Counted from the stretch's first letter, positions 17,918-26,374 are shown. The stretch is 64,000 nucleotides of DNA from Paraburkholderia sp. IMGN_8 (GCF_038050405.1 NZ_CP150900.1:4402001-4466000), one strand, 5' to 3'. Notes: a model not told the origin generated them from the sequence alone. Translations and numbers: made by a program.

Positions 17918-19819
17918 ATGCGCCTCTCACCGCTTGTCTGTCTCGGCACATTCAGCTGGCTCGTCGGCATCCACGCGGCGAGCGCCAGCGTCCCGGGCAA
18001 ACCGGACGACCCCTATACGAACGAAGGCGAGATACAGACCTTCACCGTCAATGCCGACGGCTCGTACTCGAAACTCGATTCGATGACGCTGCACGTGAAC
18101 AACGAAGCAGGCGTCGCGCGTGTGGCGCAGCAATACGTCTGGTTCAATCGCAACATGGCGGATGTGCAGATCATCGAAGCCTACACGACGAGCGCCGACG
18201 GCGTGCGTCACGACGTGCAGCCGGAGCAGATTCGCGATGTGCAGGAAGTCCGCTCGTTTGACGCGCCGATGTTCCAGGACATCCAGGAAAAGGTGATCGT
18301 ATTCCCCGCGGTCGAACCGGGCGCGCGCGTGCATCTCACCTATCGGAAGACGCAAAAGCTCCCGATCGTGCCGGGCGAGTTCAGCGACTTCACGCCGCCC
18401 GATCTCGCGCCGACCCACAACTTCCGCCTGATCTACGATCTGCCCGCCGACAAACCGCTCTATGCCGATGCGCGCGGCTTCACCGTTGTGCAACCGGTGA
18501 CGCGCGACGGCCGCACACGTTATGAATATCGCTATGACAAGGCGCATTTCAGCCGGCTTGAACGCGGCTCGATTGCGTACGTGTCGTACGGCGACCGGCT
18601 GATGGTCTCGACCTTTCCTGACTACGCCGCGTTTGCTGCAACCTACAAAGCGTCCGCTGCCGATCCGACCGCGCGCGATGCCACCGTCACCCGTCTCGCG
18701 CAGAACCTCACCGCGCATGACCGCACGCCGCGCGCCAAAGCCAAGACGCTGTACGACTGGGTGCGCCGCAACATCCGCTATGTGGCGATCAACGTCGGGC
18801 GCGGCGCGGTGGTGCCGCATCGCGCGAGCGCTATCCTCGCGAACCGCTACGGCGACTGCAAGGATCACGTCGCGCTGTACGGCGCGTTGCTCGACGCAGT
18901 CGGCATCCGCAATGAGCCGGCGCTGATCAGCAGCGGCACGATCTACACGCTGCCGAGCGTTGCCGGTTACGGCGTCATCAATCACGTCATTACGTGGCTG
19001 CCCGACTTGCAGCAATACGCCGACTCGACCGCGTCGAATGTCGAATTCGATTTTCTGCCGTCGTCCGACCTGAACCGGCCGACCGTGCTGGTCGATCAAG
19101 GTGTGCTCGCGCACACACCGGCGACCGCGCTGACGACGCGCAGCACAGACCTGTCGATCAAGGTCGAATCGGATGGCTCAGCGAGCTTCACGTACCGGCT
19201 GGATGCGTCCGGCGCGTCCGCCGAACAGGCGCGCGCGATGTTGCGCATGCAGACGCCCGCGCAACGCGAGGAGTCGATCCAGGCGGAGTTGCGCAGCGTG
19301 AACCTGCGCGGCACGGCCACGCTCACTACCAGCGACCTCACGGCCGCCGACGGTCCGTTGACGATTACGATGAAAGGCACGATGGAAAGTCTCGTGGTGC
19401 CAGGCGCGTCGGCATCGATTCCTGCACTGACGAGTCTGGCCGGCGGCTTTGAAGCCGATACGCGCTACTGGCTCGGTGAACGCCAGCGCACGCAGCCGTT
19501 CGTCTGTCACAACGTGGCGTTGCACGAACGCGCGCGCATCGCGTTGCCGGCGAATTTCCACGTGCTCGACATGCCGGAAGCGAAACAAGCGCAAGATCGC
19601 CTCGTCGATTTCCAGTCGCAGTACACGTTCGACCCGCTAAGCAACGTCGTGACGATGACGCGCGACGGCGCCACCCATTTCGACAGCGATGTCTGCACGC
19701 CCGACGACTTCACGCAGATGCGTCCCGCGATAGAAGCGATCGGGCGCGACGTGCGCGCCGAAGTGATCGTCAAATCGACGCTGGTGGAATCGTCGAGCGT
19801 GGCGTCGCAGGCGCCGTGA
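17918..19819 (+). CDS. Exported DUF3857/transglutaminase-like protein
   Basis: A 633-residue protein that starts with a Sec signal peptide (MRLSPLVCLGTFSWLVGIHA, cleavage after ASA near residue 26). The N-terminal half is a DUF3857 beta domain. The transglutaminase-like core shows its cysteine in RYGDCKDHVALYG (C314), a histidine in NHVITWLPD, and an aspartate in YADST, the papain-like Cys-His-Asp triad. A DUF3858-like C-terminal region follows. Such proteins are periplasmic and of unsettled substrate. The ATG at 17918 is preferred because it puts the signal peptide first, although an upstream GTG at 17756 has a better ribosome binding site. Confidence 0.85.
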   Translation: MRLSPLVCLGTFSWLVGIHAASASVPGKPDDPYTNEGEIQTFTVNADGSYSKLDSMTLHVNNEAGVARVAQQYVWFNRNMADVQIIEAYTTSADGVRHDVQPEQIRDVQEVRSFDAPMFQDIQEKVIVFPAVEPGARVHLTYRKTQKLPIVPGEFSDFTPPDLAPTHNFRLIYDLPADKPLYADARGFTVVQPVTRDGRTRYEYRYDKAHFSRLERGSIAYVSYGDRLMVSTFPDYAAFAATYKASAADPTARDATVTRLAQNLTAHDRTPRAKAKTLYDWVRRNIRYVAINVGRGAVVPHRASAILANRYGDCKDHVALYGALLDAVGIRNEPALISSGTIYTLPSVAGYGVINHVITWLPDLQQYADSTASNVEFDFLPSSDLNRPTVLVDQGVLAHTPATALTTRSTDLSIKVESDGSASFTYRLDASGASAEQARAMLRMQTPAQREESIQAELRSVNLRGTATLTTSDLTAADGPLTITMKGTMESLVVPGASASIPALTSLAGGFEADTRYWLGERQRTQPFVCHNVALHERARIALPANFHVLDMPEAKQAQDRLVDFQSQYTFDPLSNVVTMTRDGATHFDSDVCTPDDFTQMRPAIEAIGRDVRAEVIVKSTLVESSSVASQAP

Positions 19820-19852
19820 GGCACAGTAAAAGCGCCTTGGAACAGCTAACGG

Positions 19853-20881
19853 TCAAACCGGCCAGAGCGGCCCTTCCTGCATCGCGCCGAGCTGCTCGCG
19901 CAGTTCGAGGATGCGGTCTTCCCAATAGCGTTGTGTGTTGAACCACGGAAACGCCGCCGGAAACGCCGGGTCGTCCCAGCGGCGCGCGAGCCACGCCTGG
20001 TAGTGAATCAGCCGCAGCGTGCGCAACGCTTCGACCAGATACAGTTCGCGCGGCTCGAAGTCGCAGAAGTCTTCGTAGCCGGCGAGCAGGTCCGTCAGCG
20101 CACACGACGCTTCCGCACGCTCGCCCGGCAGCAGCAGCCACAGATCCTGTATCGCCGGCCCCATCCGGCTATCGTCGAAATCGACGAAATGCGGGCCCGC
20201 GTCGGTCCACAACACATTGCTCGGATGGCAATCGCCGTGCATTCGCAGCATGCGAATCTCGCCGGCCCGCTCGAATGCGCCCTCGACACCTTCAAGCGCG
20301 AGATTTACTACGGTTTCCCAGGCGGTACGCACGTCGTCCGGAACAAAACGGTGTGACAGCAGGAAGTCGCGCGGTTCGTAGCCGAACGTGTGAATGTCGA
20401 GCGTCGGGCGCTCGGCGTAGTTTTGCGTCTGCCCAACCGCATGGATGCGGCCGATAAAACGCCCCAGCCATTCGAGCGTGTCGCGCCGGTCCAGATCCGG
20501 CGCGCGGCCGCCGCGGCGCTCGAAGATCGAGAAGCGGAAACCGTCGAAGGCATGCAACGTGCGGCCTTCGAAGACGCGCGCCGGCACCGCCGGAATCTCG
20601 CGCATCACGAGATCGGCGACAAAGGCGTGTTCTTCGAGAATGGCTTCGTCGGTCCAGCGCTCGGGGCGATAGAACTTCGCGACCACAGGCGGACCGTCTT
20701 CGACGCCCACCTGGTACACGCGGTTCTCATAACTGTTGAGCGGCAGCATGCGCCCGTCGGTGCGCACACCGACCGTGCTGAGCACGCTATCGAGCGCGTC
20801 GAGCACAATATCCGGCTTGAGCCGGGCGAAAGGGACGACGCTGTCGGCGCCGTCCTGTGGATCGAGAATGTCGTCGTTCAT
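19853..20881 (-). CDS. srkA: Stress response serine/threonine kinase, SrkA/YihE family
   Basis: A 342-residue eukaryotic-like kinase of the aminoglycoside-phosphotransferase fold. Visible active-site elements are K69 (VVAKFYRPERW), the catalytic loop HGDCHPSN (215-222, with D217) and the metal-binding DFDD (234-237). RPERW and the WLARRW-containing C-terminus match E. coli SrkA (YihE), a kinase that limits damage by reactive oxygen species and the MazEF-linked death pathway. It is cytoplasmic. A 70-residue gene lies 90 bp upstream on the same strand and may share its transcript. It converges with the transglutaminase-like gene, with only 33 bp between stop codons. Confidence 0.9.
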   Translation of the reverse strand: MNDDILDPQDGADSVVPFARLKPDIVLDALDSVLSTVGVRTDGRMLPLNSYENRVYQVGVEDGPPVVAKFYRPERWTDEAILEEHAFVADLVMREIPAVPARVFEGRTLHAFDGFRFSIFERRGGRAPDLDRRDTLEWLGRFIGRIHAVGQTQNYAERPTLDIHTFGYEPRDFLLSHRFVPDDVRTAWETVVNLALEGVEGAFERAGEIRMLRMHGDCHPSNVLWTDAGPHFVDFDDSRMGPAIQDLWLLLPGERAEASCALTDLLAGYEDFCDFEPRELYLVEALRTLRLIHYQAWLARRWDDPAFPAAFPWFNTQRYWEDRILELREQLGAMQEGPLWPV

Positions 20882-20971
20882 GCCCGCATTGTGCGCCGCG
20901 CCGCCGTCAAAGACGAGGGCGACGGCTCACCTTGCGGGTTACAGCCACCACGAATCGTCCTCAAACCGCCT

Positions 20972-21184
20972 TCAATGCATCTGCGCGCTCGACGGGCGCA
21001 CAAGCTCGCCCGTATCGATCAGGTCTTCAAGGAAAAAGGGTTCAGTGTTCAGTTGCAGCGAAGCGCCGGGCTCACCGGCATACCACGCCACCATGGCCAT
21101 GTCGCCGAGAATGCGCATGACGATCCCGCGTGCGCCTTGCGGCACGGCGATATGCACCGATCGGACAATGGAACCGATTTGCAT
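20972..21184 (-). CDS. Small conserved-looking protein, 70 aa
   Basis: A small acidic protein with no signal peptide or membrane segment. It starts MQIGSIVRSVHIAVPQGARG and looks like a compact beta-barrel (KOW/SH3-like) with a final helix. GGGGAA lies seven bases before the ATG at 21184, which supports translation. Codon use is ordinary for the genome, unlike the overlapping reading frames on the other strand. It precedes srkA on the same strand. I do not recognise a family, and the function is unknown. Confidence 0.6.
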   Translation of the reverse strand: MQIGSIVRSVHIAVPQGARGIVMRILGDMAMVAWYAGEPGASLQLNTEPFFLEDLIDTGELVRPSSAQMH

Positions 21185-21940
21185 GATGTTTCCCCGTTTC
21201 TCCCATAGCCGGCTTTATGGATTCCCTGCCGGTCAAGGTGATGATAAAAGCGCCGCTTCGCCGATAACGTTGCGTACGCACCCAATCTGCTTCGCGTGAT
21301 GCAGGTGAGAGGTTCGTGTCATTGTTCCCGTTTTGCGGGGCGATGGAAAGCGCGAACAAACGACTGCTTACCCGTCGTTTCGCCCTATTCCATTACGGCA
21401 CGCCGAGCCGGTGATCTGAGCGCAATGCGTCGTAACGGGATCATCATAAACCCTGAAGCGGCGGGGTACCAAAATCACGCCCCCGCCTCGCCAACAAGCG
21501 ATACGTCAGCACGTGATTCGCCGGCGCCTGTTTCAGCGCACAGTTCGACGTCGTGTTCGCCGTTCAGTGCAGGGCAGTTTCGTCACACTGCACAACGACA
21601 TCGGCTACCCGCTGCTCGCACCGCCTGACCAGTTGAGTCAGATGGAAATCGGCGCGATCTTCGTCGGGTATCTGACAGGGAGACATCGCGTCGCTGTGGC
21701 CGGGCCGTAAGTAAGCCCTGTGTAAGCAAACGCTTCACACATCGAGGCATGTTTGCTGCGGCGCGACAATCGCTGTGTGCCTTGCCAGGCCTGCTTCAAC
21801 GGTCTGCGAATACGCGTTGCAGCGCGACAAAGCGCCGTTATGTTGCACTAACGGTCGCCTATACTCGAATCGAGCATTGGCAGCGCATGACTCCAGAAAT
21901 AGAGCCGCTGCCATCGCTGATACCACATAAGGAGACGGGC
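21185..21940. other. 756-bp region without a supported gene
   Basis: Short open frames occur on both strands but none has a good ribosome binding site plus coding-like composition. A frame at about 21513-21710 (+) contains a hydrophobic patch and could be the remnant of a lost gene; this is only a suspicion. A TATACT box at 21860-21865 might serve the small membrane protein that follows. Confidence 0.4.
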
Positions 21941-22126
21941 ATGACGACCTACTTCACGATCGGCGATTTCATCCTGGTCATTCCGATGGCGCTGGCTGGC
22001 GCTTTGTTTGTCGGTGCGCTCCCCTGCAAGACGGAATTGCGGCACAACGCGCTGCGCGTGCTTGGCGCGATTATCGGCGTGGTGTTCGCGGTCGTGCTGG
22101 TCGAAGGGTTGCCGGCGCTGGTGTAG
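21941..22126 (+). CDS. Small membrane protein, 61 aa
   Basis: The ATG at 21941 has AAGGAGA eight bases upstream, a near-ideal ribosome binding site. The protein has two hydrophobic helices (FILVIPMALAGALFVGAL and LGAIIGVVFAVVLVEGL) separated by a short basic loop (PCKTELRHNALR). It would span the inner membrane twice, with the loop on the cytoplasmic side by the positive-inside rule. No family is recognised. A clean terminator lies about 105 bp downstream. Confidence 0.65.
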   Translation: MTTYFTIGDFILVIPMALAGALFVGALPCKTELRHNALRVLGAIIGVVFAVVLVEGLPALV

Positions 22127-22232
22127 CGGGGTCTGGCGAAGACGCCTTGGCTGCTTCGCAAATGGTTTGGTGGACTGAATGCTGTGGCTGCGGTCGCGGC
22201 GTTGGAGTCGCGCGCCTCGAACGCGCCCACAA

Positions 22233-22258
22233 AAAAGCCGCCTCACGGCGGCTTTTCT
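22233..22258. terminator. Bidirectional Rho-independent terminator
   Basis: AAAAGCCGCC and GGCGGCTTTT form a perfect 10-bp stem with a four-base loop (22233-22256). It has A and T flanks, so it can serve the small membrane protein (+) and the aldo/keto reductase (-), which converge here. Confidence 0.88.
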
Positions 22259-22285
22259 ATTTCTACGACACGAAAATCTCCGAGT

Positions 22286-23329
22286 TCAGATCGCCTGATC
22301 GGTCGACGGCTTTTCCCACAGGTTGATACCGCCTTCGGTCGCGTAGCGGTCGATTTCCGCCAGTTCGTCTTTCGAGAACGCGAGGTTTTTCAACGCACCG
22401 ACGTTTTCGCGCACCTGCTCGGCACGGCTTGCGCCAATCAGCACGGACGTGACGCGCTTATCGCGCAACGCCCAGGCCAGTGCCATTTGCGCGAGGCTTT
22501 GTCCGCGACGCTGCGCGATGTCATTGAGCTTGCGCACGTGTTCGATGTTTTGCGGGCTCAGATGCTCCTGCTTCAGCGAACCGCCGCCCGGCTTGTTGAC
22601 ACGCGCGTCTTCCGGCACGCCGTTGAGATATTTGCTCGTGAGCAGGCCCTGTGCGAGCGGTGTAAACGCGATGCTGCCCGCGCCGACCTGGTCGAGCGTA
22701 TCGAGCAGTTCGTGCTCGATCCAGCGATTGAGCATGTTGTACGCCGGCTGATGGATCAGGAGCGGCACCTTGTATTCGGCGAGCAGCTTCGCCATTTCGA
22801 GCGTCTTGGTTGCCGAGTATGACGAGATACCGATGTACAGCGCCTTGCCCTGCTGTACGGCACTCGCCAATGCGCCGGCGGTTTCTTCGAGCGGCGTGTC
22901 GGCGTCGAAGCGATGCGAATAGAAGATGTCGACGTAGTCGAGACCCATACGTTGCAGGCTTTGATCGAGACTCGCGAGTATGTACTTACGCGAGCCGCCG
23001 CCCTGGCCGTACGGACCCGGCCACATATCCCAGCCGGCCTTCGACGAGATCAGCAGTTCGTCGCGATACGGCTTGAAGTCGTCTTTGAAGAGACGGCCAA
23101 AATTGGTTTCGGCGCTGCCGTACGGGGGGCCGTAGTTGTTGGCGAGATCGAAGTGTGTGATACCCAGATCGAAGGCGGTGCGCAGGATATCGCGCTGCGT
23201 GGAGATCGGCGTCGTATCGCCGAAGTTGTGCCACAGGCCCAGCGACAGCGCCGGCAGTTTGAGACCCGACTTGCCGCAGACGCGGTATTGCATGTCCGAG
23301 TAGCGTGCTGAATCTGCTTCGTAAGCCAT
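22286..23329 (-). CDS. yghZ: Aldo/keto reductase, L-glyceraldehyde 3-phosphate reductase type
   Basis: A 347-residue NADPH-dependent reductase close to E. coli YghZ/Gpr. The catalytic tetrad is visible: Asp and Tyr in THFDLANNYGPPYGSAE, Lys in LLISSKAGWDMW, and His in VDIFYSHRFD. The C-terminal LIGASRAEQVRENVGAL segment binds NADPH. YghZ reduces L-glyceraldehyde 3-phosphate and methylglyoxal, so the protein is likely a carbonyl detoxifier. It stands alone on its strand, facing a convergent terminator. The ATG is at 23329. Confidence 0.9.
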   Translation of the reverse strand: MAYEADSARYSDMQYRVCGKSGLKLPALSLGLWHNFGDTTPISTQRDILRTAFDLGITHFDLANNYGPPYGSAETNFGRLFKDDFKPYRDELLISSKAGWDMWPGPYGQGGGSRKYILASLDQSLQRMGLDYVDIFYSHRFDADTPLEETAGALASAVQQGKALYIGISSYSATKTLEMAKLLAEYKVPLLIHQPAYNMLNRWIEHELLDTLDQVGAGSIAFTPLAQGLLTSKYLNGVPEDARVNKPGGGSLKQEHLSPQNIEHVRKLNDIAQRRGQSLAQMALAWALRDKRVTSVLIGASRAEQVRENVGALKNLAFSKDELAEIDRYATEGGINLWEKPSTDQAI

Positions 23330-23511
23330 TGCTAGAGTCCTTGTATCGCGTGCCGCAAAGCGGCGCTTTGGTTCGATGATTCGGCGTTTGGGTGAAGCTG
23401 GTTTGCTATGGTAGCCAATCGGCGCCTTGCATGCAGATGCCCAGTATGCGGGATGGACGGTTGCGTGTCGGTCCCCTACACTTTGGCCGATCAGATTTAT
23501 CGGAGGGATTC

Positions 23512-23718
23512 ATGACGAAGGCGATTTCAATCGCATTGATTGTTGGCGGGATTGTGATGCTGTACTTCGGTGGGCAGGCGTTCAATTCTGTTAGCAGCGA
23601 TGTGTCTCGGGTGTTTACTGGGTCTCCGACCAATAAGGCGATCATGCTGATTGTTGGTGGTGTTGTTGCTACTGTTGCCGGATTGACCGGCGTGGCTTTG
23701 TCTGGACGGAAGAAGTAA
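23512..23718 (+). CDS. DUF3185-like small membrane protein, 68 aa
   Basis: GGAGGG lies just before the ATG at 23512. The protein has two membrane helices (ISIALIVGGIVMLYFGG and AIMLIVGGVVATVAGLTGVAL) joined by SVSSDVSRVFTGSPTNK, a pattern that fits the DUF3185 family of unknown function. It ends in a basic GRKK. The codons are strikingly G- and T-ending throughout. The stop lies 4 bp before an outer fragment of foldback repeat C, a setting shared with the genes next to copies A and B. Confidence 0.75.
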   Translation: MTKAISIALIVGGIVMLYFGGQAFNSVSSDVSRVFTGSPTNKAIMLIVGGVVATVAGLTGVALSGRKK

Positions 23719-23722
23719 GGGT

Positions 23723-23777
23723 TTTTTTGCGCGTGGCGCCTGGTTGGGTTGTTTGCCTGCGGTGTTGGCTTTTTTCT
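23723..23777. repeat. Extra partial outer end of the foldback repeat
   Basis: This stretch (TTTTTTTGCGCGTGGCGCC, then TTTGCCTGCGGTGTTGGC) is a degenerate second copy of the outer ~55 bp of the repeat arm. It is placed in tandem just before the left end of copy C. It may mark an older insertion or slippage at the same site. Confidence 0.6.
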
Positions 23778-23783
23778 CGTTCT

Positions 23784-24612
23784 GTTTGCCTGCGCGGCGC
23801 TTTTGGTTGTTTGCCTACGGGGTTGCCTTTCCTTGATTTCTTAGTGGTCTATTAGCGTCGCCCCTGTGCGGGGCAGGCACTTACTTTCTTTGCCCACCAA
23901 GTGGACTTCCTTCGGGGCGCCGCCGCAAAGAAAGTAAGCAAAGAAAGCGGCTTCACACCGCTAATTCTTAAGCGGGTCCCCTGGCTTGGAGCAGGCAGTG
24001 GAGCATCTGGAACCAGTGTTCCCGCACACTCCACGCTAGTGACAAGGCAGTCATACTTCCGGCGGCGCTGCGCGCGCCGTAGCGGTACTTCATCAAACCA
24101 CCGGCTGGTTTCGGCGCTCGACGGTACCTCATCAAACCGCCCGCCGGTTTCGGCGCTCAGTGGTACTTCGCGAAACCGCCTGCCGGTTTCAGCGGCGACG
24201 TTTCGCCCGGCATAGTGGCTCGCGCTCCCAAGCTTCAGTGCTTCGCCGAGGCGAAGCCGATGGCCCCCACCAAACCAAACCGAAGCCACTGGTTTCCCCA
24301 GCAGACCGTTCCGGTGAGCACGCAGTGCGAGGCGGGAAGCATGACTGCCTTGTCACCAGGGCTGAATGCGCGAGGACACAGATTCCAGATGCTCCACTAC
24401 CTCCTCCAAGCCAGGGGACCCGCTTAAGAATTAGCGGGGTGAAGCCGCTTTCTTTGCTTACTTTCTTTGCGGCGGCGCCCCGAAGGAAGTCCACTTGGTG
24501 GGCAAAGAAAGTAAGTGCCTGCCCCGCACAGGGGCGACGCTAATAGACCACTAACAAATCAAGGAAAGGCAACGCCGTAGGCACACAGACATAATGCGCC
24601 GCAGGCAAAAAA
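23784..24612. repeat. Foldback repeat, copy C (~829 bp)
   Basis: Its arms are inverted about a core, like A and B and in the same orientation. Both arms carry an extra ~27-bp block (about 23894-23920 and its inverse 24474-24500) that splits the main hairpin and itself forms a hairpin (CCCCGAAGGAAGTCC motif). The core has three 39-bp tandem units (24084-24200), where A and B have about one. The arms meet the inner GTGACAAGGCAGTCAT block as in A and B. The right end stops about 2 bp before the stop codon of the leftward dioxygenase gene. No gene is supported inside it. Confidence 0.88.
24084..24200 (+). repeat. Three 39-bp tandem repeats in the core of repeat C
   Basis: Units begin GGTACTTCATCAAACC (24084), GGTACCTCATCAAACC (24123) and GGTACTTCGCGAAACC (24162) and continue with GCCGGTTTC-like sequence. 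The period of 39 keeps any reading frame. Copy A has a single decayed unit near 7802 and copy B one near 16368, so unit number varies between copies. Confidence 0.8.
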
Positions 24613-24614
24613 CT

Positions 24615-25376
24615 CTAAAACGCAATTTCAGGCTTAGCAGCCGACCGAGTCCCCGGCAACGGGACATTACTCGCCCCGTGATAGGTAAACACCAAAGAAA
24701 ACTTAACCTGATCGCTAAGATTCTTCCCAGCCGAATGCAACGTATTGCAATGAAAAAAAACCACATCGCCGGCGCGAAGCTCAGGCGAAACAGCGGTTCG
24801 AATCAGCGCCTGATTCTCCTCCAGATCGGAGCGAAAAAACTTGGCCTCATCAAACCGATCAGAAGTAAAAGAAGCACTATGTGACTTCGGCACCAACCAC
24901 AACGCACCGTTATCGACAGTCTCCGCCCCCACAGCAAGCCACACAGACACCAGGTCGTCACGCTCGAACGACCAATACCTCACATCGCGATGCCAGCCCG
25001 TCAAACTGCCATAAGCAGGATGCTTGGTCATCATGCAGTTGTGATGCGCCCGCGATAACCGCGGCTCCTCACCGAAATACAACTCCATCCAGCCGCGAAT
25101 TTCCGGTGCAGTCGCCCATTGAGCAAAACTCGGATGACGCGCATACGCGTCGAGCAACCGCCGAACCGTATGCCCACCCGGCGCATATTTAGACTCCGGC
25201 GCCCCCGGATAACGCAGATCCGCTTCGAACTCGATCGGCGCCGCCGCCTCCTTCAATTGCCGCTCCGCAATCTGCTTCAGTTCGCCGCAACGCTCGGGTG
25301 ACACCAGTCCCGGCACAACGACAAAGCCCTGCTCCCGCAACGTTTGAATCTGTTCTTTCTTCGAGTGAACTGACAT
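24615..25376 (-). CDS. Phytanoyl-CoA dioxygenase (PhyH) family protein
   Basis: A 253-residue Fe(II)/2-oxoglutarate-dependent oxygenase. The iron-binding facial triad is visible as His and Asp in LTGWHRDVRYWSFERDD and the distal His in FFHCNTLHSAGKN. An arginine after it, which would bind 2-oxoglutarate, is less clear. PhyH relatives hydroxylate fatty acyl-CoAs, ectoine, antibiotics or other small molecules, so the substrate is open. It is cytoplasmic and stands alone. The 3' third is rich in G/T on the coding strand, and the stop codon touches the end of repeat C. Confidence 0.85.
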   Translation of the reverse strand: MSVHSKKEQIQTLREQGFVVVPGLVSPERCGELKQIAERQLKEAAAPIEFEADLRYPGAPESKYAPGGHTVRRLLDAYARHPSFAQWATAPEIRGWMELYFGEEPRLSRAHHNCMMTKHPAYGSLTGWHRDVRYWSFERDDLVSVWLAVGAETVDNGALWLVPKSHSASFTSDRFDEAKFFRSDLEENQALIRTAVSPELRAGDVVFFHCNTLHSAGKNLSDQVKFSLVFTYHGASNVPLPGTRSAAKPEIAF

Positions 25377-25849
25377 GGATATTCCGTTACTTTCGACTGG
25401 CTGATGCTGGATTGTAAAACGGGCGCGATCGGGCTGCGCGCAGTTTCGCCCACCAACTCGCCCACCAGCCAGCCATCGTCTTACGCACGACTTTCATGCG
25501 CAATGAAATTTCATCGCACGTTGTAAGGGCAATCACGCACGATAGACGGGCGCAAAGGGCACGATCCGACAGGCATGCAGGACCTTCCAACCCCGTAAAA
25601 ACCCGGATTCGCAGGGTAAAAACGGACTTTCTGACGTCACGAATCGCGTGTAGCCTGCACGCATGTTGATCGCCACTCCCGCACTTCGGCGACGCGCACA
25701 GGCCGCCATGGCCGATTCCGCCGTCCTCCGTGCCCTTTCCAGTCGATTCCCAGGCTTTCGCGCCGTCCATCGCGACACCGCCGTTGGCACATTTGGTGCT
25801 CCTTTCGGTGCGCATTCCGTCGCGCGACACGTTGCCTACTTGTGAAGCC
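25377..25849. other. 473-bp intergenic region
   Basis: The region lies between the divergent dioxygenase gene (-) and a small basic protein (+). A long frame on the - strand (25387-25869) lacks a plausible start site and shows no domain; I do not call it. No clear promoter or repeat was found. Confidence 0.35.
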
Positions 25850-26221
25850 ATGCATACTCTTCTGAGCACCCGTCTTACCCGCGCCGCGTTGAAAGCGGCG
25901 CGTCCCGCGCGCCGCCATGTCGTGCGCGCACTGCGTCACCACGCCACCCGCACTCGCGCGCTAGGCGAACAATGGCGCGACGCCAAAGCGGTCGACGGTA
26001 TTCGCACGTGGTTCCAGACCTTCTTTGCAGCGCTGCGCATACAAGGTGGCTCGCGCCGTTTTTCGCTGCGTACGCTGCTGCGCAAACCGACGCCGCTGCG
26101 TGCGTTGACTGCCACACGCCGTGCACCGGTTGCCGCGCCGCAGAGCACGAGCCGCCGCCCGCGCCGGATGTCGACGAGCGGTAGCACCGGCTGGTTTGCG
26201 TTCGCGTTTGCGAGCCGTTAA
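25850..26221 (+). CDS. Basic hypothetical protein, 123 aa
   Basis: Arg-, Ala- and Thr-rich, with a very high predicted pI. Residues 1-45 (MHTLLSTRLTRAALKAARPA onward) could form an amphipathic helix, and 95-115 are Ser/Arg-rich and probably disordered, ending in GWFAFAFASR. No known domain is seen. The ribosome binding site (GTGAAG) is modest. It converges with metK across a strong terminator. It may be a real DNA- or RNA-binding small protein or a chance frame in GC-rich DNA; I slightly favour a gene. Confidence 0.45.
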   Translation: MHTLLSTRLTRAALKAARPARRHVVRALRHHATRTRALGEQWRDAKAVDGIRTWFQTFFAALRIQGGSRRFSLRTLLRKPTPLRALTATRRAPVAAPQSTSRRPRRMSTSGSTGWFAFAFASR

Positions 26222-26337
26222 GCCAATCAACAGGCGCGCCGTCAGCCCGTAGTTTCTGTGCGGCGAGCATGCTCGCCGCAGTTCAGCGTTGATGCCCTCG
26301 TCTAACCCTGCGGCAAAGCAACGCATGCAACGGCTAT

Positions 26338-26374
26338 AAAAAAACCCCGCCCGGCTCACGCCGGCGGGGTTTTT
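26338..26374. terminator. Bidirectional terminator downstream of metK
   Basis: AAAACCCCGCC and GGCGGGGTTTT-type arms form a long GC-rich stem with one bulge and a TCAC loop. It is flanked by A-runs and T-runs on both sides. It ends metK (-) and the small basic protein gene (+). Confidence 0.9.

Noticed and set aside
21513..21710. 65-codon frame as a small gene in the 756-bp gap
   Set aside because: It lacks a good binding site and a recognisable fold, and the start of the frame reads as Arg-rich noise. It was kept only as a possible gene remnant in the gap note.
7529..24612. Foldback repeats as ordinary IS elements or MITEs with target duplications
   Set aside because: No transposase fragment and no matching short direct repeats at the outer ends were seen by eye. 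A decayed MITE origin is not excluded.
25387..25869. 160-codon frame on the - strand between the dioxygenase gene and the basic protein gene
   Set aside because: There is no credible start site, signal or domain; it overlaps the start of the + strand gene, and several other frames of like length exist here.
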